Assembly (NCBI GenBank): GCA_026119935.1
Contig: JALRMH010000005.1
Coordinates: 1-64,000, forward strand
Source of the DNA: Endothia cerciana
Lineage: Eukaryota; Ascomycota; Sordariomycetes; Diaporthales; Cryphonectriaceae
Direction: 5' to 3'
Length of the DNA stretch: 64,000 nucleotides
Both the position numbers and the translations under genes were made by a program. The stretch's first letter is position 1; each line of letters starts with the position of its first letter. The notes beneath the pieces are model-generated. The model worked only from the letters and a program-made list of their open reading frames with translations. It ran no database searches and was not told the DNA's origin. Below, piece by piece: positions 46,771-56,056 of the stretch.

Positions 46771-48173
46771 AACGAAACCGAGTTAGCCCCCGAGCAATAC
46801 AAATTAAAAAAAATCCCCGGCCCGCCACCATAAATTTTTACCAATGCGTTATTTGATCNNNNNNNNNCCCCGCCCCCCCCCCACCCCCCCCCCCCCCCCC
46901 CCCCCCGCCCCCACCCTCCGCCGCGCCGTGGGCGGGGCGGCCCCGCGCCTCGTTTTTTTTTTTTTTTTTTTTGATACCCTCTCGATACGGAGTTCGCCCG
47001 CTCGCATTCCTCATTCGAAGAAAGCCGAGGCGCGACTCGAGATCTTTTTCCCATGGCGTTCTTGGATCGGAGGCTTCGCGCCGCCAAGGAAGAAGAAGAA
47101 GAAGAAGAAAAAAAAAAAAAACAAAGGGGTTTGAATGCCCCGGGTGGCACGACGTTTTCATTTGGGGGATATTGGGGGGAGCTGGCACGGCTGAATGGCT
47201 GAATCCCCGATATGTCGGCCCCGGAAGCTTGATCGCCAAACCAGCCGCCGCGGGATCCCGGTTCCACCAACGAGATCCGGGATGTATACTCTTACGGCGA
47301 TTCTTTTTTTGGTTCTGATGGGGAGCGGGGGGGGAGAGTGTACGCGGGACATGGGCCATGACATCGAGCCCTGGATGCGATCAGGCTGGCGGGCAACGGG
47401 GGGTTGTGGGGGATGCAGGGTAATGTCGAATCTTTACTTGGACATATTGATGACCTCCTCAAAGACATATTACGATATATCATATATATAAATATTATTG
47501 GTAATCACTCTACAATCCAAAGGACGCGGACGGACACCCCCGCGAGAACCTATCGTGTACCGAACGTTGGGATCAGCCGGGCAGCCTGGGATTCACATCG
47601 CACAGGAAGACTTGATGCCACAACAGGAACGGCCCTGTCTGTTGTAAGGCTTATGCACTGGAATACATTCTGGCGCTGCCACTCCCAACGCAAGCTATGC
47701 AGGGCATGGCGGCGGCATCACAGTACCTGCAGCCCGACTGAGCCAGAGTTCAACCTCCAGGTATCTATGTGCCCTCCAAAACCATGCTGTGCCAAAACAC
47801 ACAGCAACAGCATGTGTGTCCGCCTGGAAGCGTCAGCCTCGCCCCTGAGCGCCCTCAGCCTATTCCAGGATGCTCAGCTGGCCCGCCCCGGACAACTCAG
47901 GTCTCCGCTGGCTCGAGCCCAACGTAGCCCGTCCTCGAGACGTCCCCCCACCACGGTCCCGTGATCGCGACGTTGCCGCCACAGTCGTGAATCGAACCCC
48001 CTGGCCGGCTCACGTAGGCCAGTCTGACCAGGGGCGAGGGGCCGAGGACGCGTAGTCTGCCGAGCGTGGGATAAGAAGAAGTCTGTGCAGAAAGGCTTCT
48101 CTACGAGCGGGGCGCCGTCGTCCAGCCCCGTGCCACATCATGCCAGGTGCCCCATCCACCAGCTTACAAGATC
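46576..48173. other. Intergenic region with a sequence gap
   Basis: 1.6 kb between the surface-protein gene and UTP16. The section 46720-47130 is a chain of homopolymers (T26 at 46740-46765, C runs 46868-46906, T near 46953-46972, A near 47109-47121) around an N gap and looks unreliable. The rest shows no gene. A tRNA-like GGTTCGATTC word near 47989-47998 (minus) has no matching arm and is rejected. Confidence 0.55.
46859..46867. other. Run of nine undetermined bases (N)
   Basis: Nine N at this position join two low-complexity flanks. The left flank is T- and A-rich, the right flank is a long C run. This is an assembly gap or masked bases; its true length is unknown. Confidence 0.99.
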
Positions 48174-49412
48174 TCACCGCCTCACCAAGAAGCCCTTCCC
48201 CGCACCGCTCGCGGCCCCCGTCCTCCCGCGGGCCAGCAGCATCTCCCTCGCGTTCCGGCTGTACTTCCCGCCCCGGGGCGCCATCTTCCGGTCGCCCTGC
48301 TTCTTCATCACGCGGTACACCGTGTCGCCGAGGCGCCGGTCCCCCGGGTGGCGCGCCTCGGACTTCGCGACCCGGCGCGCGGCGGTGTTGAACCTGATCC
48401 TCTTGGGGTGCCGGGGGGCGTCGTCACCACTGTCCGGAGCAGCGTCGGGCTCGGAGTCCGAGGCCAGGAACTCCTCAGGGAGCACCGAGGGCGGGGCGGT
48501 GCGCCTGTCGAGGCGCCTGCGCGAGGAGGTCGTGGTGCTTATGCCGGGCAGGCGAGCATCCTCGGCGGCTGCAGCTGCCGGCCCGCCGGCCGGTGCCTCC
48601 TCGTCGTCCACCCGCCCTGCGGCGGCCTGTTGTCTCGTCCTCTTGCGCTCCTCGGCCTGCTTCTTGAACCTCACGTCGCGCTCCTGCCTCTTGCGCCGCA
48701 GCTCCTCCTGCTGCCGTCCCGCGGCGCGCGCGGCCGCCTCTGCGGCCCTCGCGGCCTGTACCGCGGACGCGGACGTCGAGATAGCCTCGGGGGCCTCGTC
48801 GTCGCTGTCCTCCTCCTCTCCCTCTTCCTCTCCTTCTCCCTGCTGCCCATCATGATCATCTTCTCCATCCCCGGTCCTGTCACCGGCCAGCTGCGCATCG
48901 AGGGGGTTCCGCGCCGGCCCCTCCTGCGGCGTGTAGAACTCGCCCGGAACCCCTTCTCCGTCGTCGTCGTTGTCGTCGAAACGGATGTGCCTCCCGGCCG
49001 CGGGGATGGGGATCTCGACCTGGACGTCGCTGTGTTTCAGGGAAGACCTCTTCCCGGCGGAGGAGGTGAGGCTCGCCTCGGTGGTGTGGATCGATACCTT
49101 GGGCTTCTTCTTGCTGCTCGCCGGGGCCGGCGCGGGCCCGTCGTTCTGGGGGGCCTTGCGCTTCGGGGTGCGGGCCGGTGTTGCTGCTGCTGCTGCCGCT
49201 GCTGCCGCTGCTGCCGCTGCTGCCGCCTCCTCGGGCTCTGTGTCTGGCTCTGAGACGCCATCCTCGTGGCTGAGGCCCGAGCCGGGCGGGAGCACCACGG
49301 CTGCTGGCGCGGACTTGGGCGTCGTGGCCTTGGGCTTTGACTTTGACTTGGGGGTCGAGGTGGCGGATTTCGACCTGGGGGTCGAGGTGGCGGATTTGGA
49401 GTTCCTGGCCAT
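48174..49412 (-). CDS. UTP16: U3 snoRNP-associated protein Utp16/Bud21 family
   Basis: A single exon of 412 residues. Members of this family belong to the small-subunit processome and act in 18S rRNA maturation in the nucleolus. The C-terminal 120 residues carry the family pattern: LPEEFLASDSE, then a basic KRIRFNTAARR, RRLGDTVYRVM, KMAPRGGKYSRNAREMLLAR and a final GKGFLVRR. The N-terminus is a repeated Lys/Ser/Thr/Pro array (two near-identical SKSATSTP units) followed by a poly-alanine run encoded by a GCC/GCA repeat (about 49181-49224). An acidic stretch (about residues 200-220) and a long Ala/Arg/Glu helix with an RKRQERDVRFKKQAEERKR segment follow. The start is the first ATG. Disordered N-terminal expansion makes it longer than the yeast protein. 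Confidence 0.85.
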   Translation of the reverse strand: MARNSKSATSTPRSKSATSTPKSKSKPKATTPKSAPAAVVLPPGSGLSHEDGVSEPDTEPEEAAAAAAAAAAAAAAATPARTPKRKAPQNDGPAPAPASSKKKPKVSIHTTEASLTSSAGKRSSLKHSDVQVEIPIPAAGRHIRFDDNDDDGEGVPGEFYTPQEGPARNPLDAQLAGDRTGDGEDDHDGQQGEGEEEGEEEDSDDEAPEAISTSASAVQAARAAEAAARAAGRQQEELRRKRQERDVRFKKQAEERKRTRQQAAAGRVDDEEAPAGGPAAAAAEDARLPGISTTTSSRRRLDRRTAPPSVLPEEFLASDSEPDAAPDSGDDAPRHPKRIRFNTAARRVAKSEARHPGDRRLGDTVYRVMKKQGDRKMAPRGGKYSRNAREMLLARGRTGAASGAGKGFLVRR

Positions 49413-49800
49413 GGTGTTGTGCGTTTTGCCGGCCGACCTTTCTTTGCTGGCTTGTAGTGATGTATTCGAACCTGCGGTTGCGAGGCTTCTGTCTGGTCTC
49501 GGGGGAGAAGAGCACTACGCTATCTCGTTAGAAAGCCGTCTTGGCCATGATGTTTTGCTGGTGAAGGGGTTGCGACGAAATCTGAACTTTTTGTTATCGA
49601 TACGAGAGATCGACCGCCGATGACTAAGTCAAAACAGGGCTCATATAGAGGAAGTCCAGAGTGGCCAATACAGTATATCACATCGCCTTTTTATTTATTT
49701 TTATTTATAATTTACTTGTATTATCATCCCAGGGTCATAGTATTTAACCACATCAATTTTCGCTATTATGTCCTTATCCTATTTCGCTACCAATCACGTT
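49413..49800. other. Short AT-rich spacer
   Basis: 388 bases between the start of UTP16 and the stop codon of the STAND/ankyrin gene. The half next to 49412 should be the UTP16 promoter. The half from about 49680 is AT-rich (TTTATTTATTTTTATTTATA), unlike the neighbouring GC-rich DNA. Confidence 0.6.
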
Positions 49801-52800
49801 TTATTCATCGTCTGCTGCTTCTTGGACACTGCCCTGTTCACTTCCTCCTTCTTCACTATTCCATTCGCTTCTTTCTTCCGGGGAGGTTATATTAGCCTCA
49901 TCTTCAGATTCGTCATCCTCTTCGATGCCCCCTTGTTCGAAATCATGGTCTTGCGGATGAAGCAAGTCCTTAGATTGGTAACACTTGAAACAGTAACTAG
50001 TGGCTCCTGCGCATTGGATACAATCATACCAGATTCCGTAATGCCCCCTATATATAAAAAAGGAATCGTGTATTAGGTCGTTAGTAAAGGAGTCCTAGAT
50101 TCGAATATAAAGTTTTCTCGCAATACATATCAAGAAAGAAAAAAGGGTGTAAGTGAAAACGACGAAAAGACTGACCATCAAACACATATCGCAATAAGCA
50201 TATTCGTTATCCAGGGGACGACCCCTTTTATTGCCGCCGGACCTCCAATTCCACGACGTGCCCTCTTTAGTCTCGAGCTCTTTAGCGGTGGGACGCACCG
50301 CATCGACTTACGGTTTCCGGCAGGCTGTAGTACTTTGCAAGCTGCATCGGGGTCCAAGTGCGATCGAGGCCCTGGCCGCGCACCAGACGCTATGCGCCGT
50401 TGTCCAGCAGCTCGTGCACGATTTCCAGCTGCTCACCCGCTTCGATGTGCCAGTTCGTGGTGACGCGCAAGGCCCACAGCAGCGGAGTCCATCCGTGGGC
50501 GTCCTCACGGTTGACCAGCTGGGGCCGGCACTCGCACACGTAGCGCACGAGGTCGACCCGGCCGCTTACTACGGCGAAGTGCAGCGCGTGCCGCTGCAGC
50601 ACGTCGACGTCGTCCAGCATGTCCTCGCGCTCTTGGCGCTGCAGCAGCATCTCGACGTGTTCGCGTGTGCGATACAGCGCAAAGTGCAGCGGCGTGCGAT
50701 CGACGTGGTCCTTGGCCAGGACGTCGGCACCGCGCTGCTCGATCAGCATGCGCATCGTATCGGGCGTCGACGTGAGGCACGCCAGGAACAGCGCCCCGCG
50801 CCACGACGAGCTGGCCAGGTTGACATCGGCGCCCGCCCCCTCGACCAGGTACTTGGCGATGGCTTGCTTGTCGGGCGTCTCCTCCGGCCGCAGCAGCGTC
50901 GCCTGCAGCGGCGTGCCCATGATTCCTGGGTCCTGGGCGTCCACATCCGGTGGGTCCACCGTGCTGGCGCGCAACGCCTTGACCGTCTCGAGCGTGCCCG
51001 CGTAGCACGCCCGATGGAACGGCCCACCGTAGAAGCCGCCGGGGATGTTGATGCGCGCCCCGCGCTCGACCAGATACCGCACGGCCGGCAGGTTGGAGCG
51101 GCTAGCGGCGATGGCCAGTGGTGTCTCGCTTCCTTCGTTGGCGATCTCTATACTTGCGCCGCGCTTGACCAGCAACTTGATCACGTTAATATCCGTGTCC
51201 GCGGATAAGTAGTGGAGCGGAGCATTGCCGGACGCGTTCCGCTTATTGGGGGTCTACATTGTAAGCCAGAAGCAGCTCCAGTAACTTCAGGTTGGATTTC
51301 TGGACTTGGATTTGCAGGAGACCGTCGTTGCCTGGCAGGTAGGAGGGCATCCGGGCAGTGGGACAGGATGATCTCTGCAATGCGAGGCTTGCTGTAGTCG
51401 AAGGCGGCCTTGAGGCCAGCCTGGAGCGTTGCCCTGTTTGGGTTGCCTTTCAGTAGCTCGTCCACGACCTTGTCGTGGCCCCATTTCGCGGAGTACCATA
51501 TAGACGGGTTATCGTGGTAGTCCAGCGCATTGACGTCGGCTCCGGCCGCAAGCAGCATGCGGATGACCCCGGCGTTGTCATATGCCGCATGTAGTGCATT
51601 CCAATCGCCGTCGCCCGAGGCGTCGACGTCTACCTTGGCATCAAGTAGCGACCCTGGCCTTGCCGTCGTAGGCTGCTTTGTACAAGGGCGTCATGCCGTC
51701 GAGATGTCGGCTCTCGATATCTGCGCCCTTCTCGATGAGGAAGGGCATGCAGGCAAACATATCTCCAGTAACTGCTGCTCGCAGAGCTCTCGTCGCTGTG
51801 AGTGCGAGGGTTTCCTTCGTCGCCTGCGCCGAATTGGCTCCGTTCTCGAAGACAGCCTTGACCACTTTGAGATCGCGAGTTTCAACTGCCGTTGTCATCC
51901 AGTCGGCAAAGACAGAAGGAAAGTCATCCTGGTCATCTCTATCATCGGCCTTGGTCAGGATGTCAGTGAGATCAAGAGACCTCATCCTGATCGCCTTTTG
52001 AACGGCCTCGGAGTACTCATTTTCCTCGAGAATTTCTTTGGTCAAAAAGTCAACCAAAGTGCGCCTTTCAGGGACTTGGCCTGGTGTAGGAGACTCTGGG
52101 TGGGGAGATATCTCGTCGCCGGGTTCTAAGAGATGTTTAATATCGTCTACGGCGCCATAACCAATCTTGCGCCTGCCGAACGGAAACGAATGCTTGATCA
52201 CATCGCGATAGTACTGAATGGCCTTTGGGTCCTCTAATAGTATCGTAAATCGCGGCCGGAGACTGCGGAGGACCTCATTCTGGCCGAATTTCACGGCCAG
52301 CGTGGTGGGCTTATTTCCGTACTGATCTTCAGCGAGGCCGCCAATCCCGTGGCGGAGGAGCAGGTCGACTATGTCCACGAAGCCTCGCTGGCAAGCGTAG
52401 CTCAATGGAGACACACCGGCTGTGGCATCGATGCTCGATCCGGCGCCTTTCATGAGACCCAAGAGGTGTTCCATAGCGGCTGTGCGGCCAAGCGACGCAG
52501 CCCGGGCAAGCAACTTTGTGAAATTCTGGATTTTCCTGGGAGCTTTTCGTGCCGCGTCCTCATCGGCCATGAACCGCTTCCAGGCATCGGTCTCGAACGA
52601 TCCCTCTTTGGCCGCGCGTTTAGCGTGCCTGAGCCAGTATCTCACAGCGTATGACGAGAAATCGTCTCTACACTCGAATGTGGTATGCCGAACACCTGGG
52701 GCTGAAGTGCGGTCCTGCATCAGTTGACGCCCTAACGAGGAGGTCAGGTAGTTCAAGCAATTGTCCGCAATGCGTCTGTGGATAGAGTCTTCCGACTGCA

Positions 52801-54591
52801 GCTGAAGCCATCCGCCGAGAGCGCCGTTTCTGGAAGATAGTAAACGGCCCCGAAGGTCATTATGGCCAAGGTGGACTTCTTGGTGCCTTATCGTCAGATA
52901 GACCGCAGAAGACTCAATCTATTGTTGCAGCGAGGGTGGATTGGTTTGTAAACCAGCCAAATGGCTTGCTCGGAGTCTCGCACAGCTCCAAGTCTAGCAG
53001 CTCTGCAAGCGTCAGGGGCCTGAACGAGAATAGGACGCGTCCTAAGAGGGTGGTTGACCATTTCTGTGCTTCGAGAGGCACAGATGAAAGAATGGACCCG
53101 TATATTTTGCTAGGAACCGCAGGCTGTGGTTCCGATAGGAACTCATTCAACTCGTCCTTCTTGTTGGAGAGATCCACAACCTGGAGCCAGCTAGTGGTTA
53201 TTCGGCGCAGATCAGTGTCCTCTCCACAAGCTTGAATCAACTTGTTTAGCATCTGTGCACAGCCGTATAGCTGAGGCTGTGCCTGAATCAAAACAACTAA
53301 GTCCGACTCAGCGACAGATTTGCCATCGCCGGGCTCCTGAGTCTTGCTTAGCGATGCAGGAGCATCTTTCTCTTCGGATGGGGCCTCTTAATTTTGATCG
53401 CCAGAACCCCCTTGTCCCTCACTGGAACATTTGTCACTCTGCGGCGGTCCTGACTCCGCCGTATCAAGGCCAGGCGTGAGTTTGATCGTAGTGACCGGGC
53501 CAGGGTCTGATGCAAGGGAGGCGGGACCGGAACTGACGATGGCAAGTTTGATGTTGCGATCACAGTCGGCGATGATCTTTTGAACTTGACGGAAAAGCCA
53601 CCTGCCATTCTGAATTTTGTCATCCAGGTTGGCCAGCACAAGTATGAATGCGGTTCCCGGCGTCGTGTCCGCGTCCACGTTCCACGGATTGGATGCAATC
53701 TCGAACACCATGTCGGAAAGGACGGCATAGAGGTCCTCCAACTGGTGGTTGTGGCAAATGTCGAGAGACCTGAAAGCTTTCGATACATACTTCCTTGCTC
53801 TCTGGCTGACACCTTGGCCAGAGATCTGAGCCACGACAGCGGAAAGCATGGTTTCTACTGAGTCACTTCGGCAGTCTGAAGGGTCAAAGGCGAAGAATGA
53901 GCTCATCCTCTTGTTCGGATCAGCCATGAAATGCATCCGCCCACTTGTATATGCTCTCGGCAATCTCGGTGCAATCGTTCTTGGCGTGGACAAGTAAGAG
54001 CCTTGATTCATCAGCCCCTATCCAGCCTGGAAACTTTTCGTCCCTCGTAAAAGCCTCTGGGCTGTTTCGTCCTTGGCTTGGGGCATTGAATGGATAGAGA
54101 GGAGGCGATTTCGATATCATGAGGCTCCGCGGCTCAAGGACAATTGGATCTATCCGAACTCGGGTGAGCTCACTGATTTGACTTCAAACACTTTACAGGG
54201 AATGGGAAGTACTTACCGAGACGGGCTTCGAACTCTCGGACATCGCCCAGCCATCTTACCAAGGTGCCCTGCGTGAGCAGATCTTTGTGGGGCAGAGGCG
54301 CTTCAGTGGCACTGAACCAGTCCATGGGTATGCTCATGGATGCAGTAAGCTCGTCGAAAATTCTGAATATCAAAGAGTTAGAACAGTTCATCAAAGGAGG
54401 TGGAAATTCAACAAGATTCAACATCAACTATACCCGCTGTCTTGGATCTGGTGCGAAGAGGCCAGCGTTCTCATCGAGACAGCGGCTGGCAGCCTAGTCT
54501 CGGCGAAAGCATCATTCGCTTCAAGGACCCATTCCGCCAGAGGCCCAGTCAGCTGCCATGCCTCAAGGAAGCTCTTATCACAGCCACACAT
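49801..54591 (-). pseudogene. STAND/NACHT-like protein with ankyrin repeats and ZZ zinc finger, broken
   Basis: Minus-strand coding blocks join through good introns: 54434-54591, 54217-54362 and from 54149 onwards (introns 54363-54433 and 54150-54216), with a last intron at 50048-50175 (TACTAAC branch). From the N-terminus: a helical region; a P-loop-NTPase-like domain whose Walker A is not recognisable (LLLVHAKNDCTEIAESIYKW sits where it should be) but with a Walker-B-like ILVLANLDDK; a winged-helix-like block (LGRVLFSFRPLTLAELLDLE); about 12 ankyrin repeats (52.4-50.4 kb); and a ZZ finger (CDMC, CIQC, CFKC, then HPQDH) with an acidic tail ending at 49801. Lesions: frame shifts near 53925, 52916, 51650, 51333, 51250 and 50047, and in-frame stops TAA 53388-53390 and TAG 50390-50392. 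A further shift at 50309 may be a 40-nt intron (50272-50311). Such proteins act in fungal non-self recognition. The start at 54591 is uncertain. Confidence 0.8.
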
Positions 54592-54633
54592 GAGTATATC
54601 CGAACAGGCAGATTGCAGTCCCAATTTGTTCAG

Positions 54634-56056
54634 CCCCCTATGAGGACAACCAGGAAAACCTGCTAGCAATTGAGCATTTGCCCTTCACACCTTCTGAGGC
54701 AGTAATCTCAAGGTAACTTGTATAGACTAACCATCTTTTCCAGTTGCGAGCGAGACCCGAGAAGCAGCTCGTGAGCGTTGTACCAGGGCAGGACCAGAAC
54801 AAAAAGTCCGTGCTCAAGGAGCACCAGTGGCTGAAGGTGATGGACAAGTTTGCCGCGGGCCTCTTCAGCCTCTCGCCTGATAAGTATCTTAAAGTGGCAA
54901 ACTTGCCGAACGAGCTCAAACAGCATGTGCGCATCTGCCTGATCGACGACGGCGTGGATATTGAACACCGGATCGTCACGGAACGCATGGCCGGTGGGAG
55001 AGCCTTCGGTGCATACCGCGAGGACCAGTATCGCGGCATGACTAAACCCTATTACAATTCCACCACGAACCATGGCACACTGATGGCCAACATGATTGCA
55101 AGAAGTCTGTCCGCACGCAGAGATTATCTCGTACAGGTTGGATACACAACCAGGGGAAGACGGAAAGGTCCATTTCACGGCAAAGAGCGCAGCTGACGGA
55201 AGTCAAACTACCAAAACCAAGACATTTGTTGCCTGCTGACTTTTTTTCTTCTTCTCTCTCCTTCTTGCGCCATCAGGCTTTGACGTATGCTGCCAGCCAA
55301 GACTTCGATATCATATCCATGTCCTGGACCATCAAGCACGAAACGGGCTCCGAGAAGGACAACTCCCAAGACATAGCCCGGCTGAAGAGCGCCCTGGAGG
55401 AGGCGGTCAAGAAGAAGCTCGTGTTCTGCTCGGCGCCAGACATAGGTAATATCAGTACTGGCTGGGACGCTACGATGAGGTTCTTCAAGATCGGCGCCGC
55501 CATGGCTGACAACAACGCATGGCCGCAGGGGGGCGGACGGAATGTGGTCGATTACTTCCTGCCAGGTCATGAGGTGCGCGAGAAGAAGGGTGATGAGGTC
55601 TCGCAGAATAACACGAGCCCCAAGACGGGGTCTTCCATCGCGACGGCGCTGGCGGCGGGGCTGGCGGCGATGATAATCGACATCGTGCGCGTAGCAGCCA
55701 TGCGCACATGCGAGCAGAACAAGGAGAAGGAGGCTAACGCCATCACTTCCAAGTCGCTGGCCACCATCAAGTCGTACGACACCATGCACAAACTTTTCGA
55801 GAGCATGGCCACGTCGGAGAACGGCGTGAAGTACGTAGACGTGTGGAGCAACTTTAACTCCAGCGGGCAGAGGCTTAAGGATGCTGAGGACGCGGCCCCG
55901 GACGCGGACGGCGACGGGGTTGAGGACCTGGACGCCGAGAAATGGAAGACCATCATCGAGCTTGCGCGCGACCTAGTATCGTCCAAGAACGAAGGCGAGA
56001 CGGCAGCGGAGGCGATAGCGGACAACGTAAAGAGGCCGGGTGGTGCAACAGTATAG
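54634..56056 (+). pseudogene. Subtilisin-like (S8) serine protease, intracellular fungal type, broken and 5'-truncated
   Basis: Coding blocks are 54634-54701, 54744-55197 and 55277-56056. The first intron is 42 nt (GTAATC to TTTTCCAG, with CTAAC). The protease domain keeps its triad: Asp in ICLIDDGVD, His in NHGTLMANMIA, Ser in GSSIATALAAG. There is no signal peptide, so it should act inside the cell. Two lesions are visible. An extra base near 55103 shifts the frame before VCPHAEIIS. The next intron (55198-55276) starts with GGAAGT where GTAAGT is expected, although its branch site and CATCAG acceptor are intact. The first block (PYEDNQENLLAIEHLPFTPS) has no ATG, and the DNA upstream is taken by the opposite-strand STAND gene, so the N-terminal region is missing. 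Related S8 proteases (for example Podospora HET-Q2) act in fungal cell death; that role here is inference. Confidence 0.85.

Noticed and set aside
47960..48010. tRNA-like B-box (GGTTCGATTC, minus strand)
   Set aside because: The flanking bases cannot pair into a T arm, and no acceptor stem, anticodon arm or A box is found.
53380..53430. A 36-nt intron to remove the TAA at 53388
   Set aside because: A GTGAGG donor and TTAAG acceptor fit the phase, but there is no branch site and the length is below the other introns in the window. A premature stop is preferred.
53888..53962. A 37-nt intron to explain the frame shift near 53925
   Set aside because: A GTGGGC donor, CTGAT branch and AAGAG end would restore frame, but 37 nt is very short and would delete KWADAFH and ADPNKR residues that look coding. 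A frame shift is the simpler reading, though not proven.
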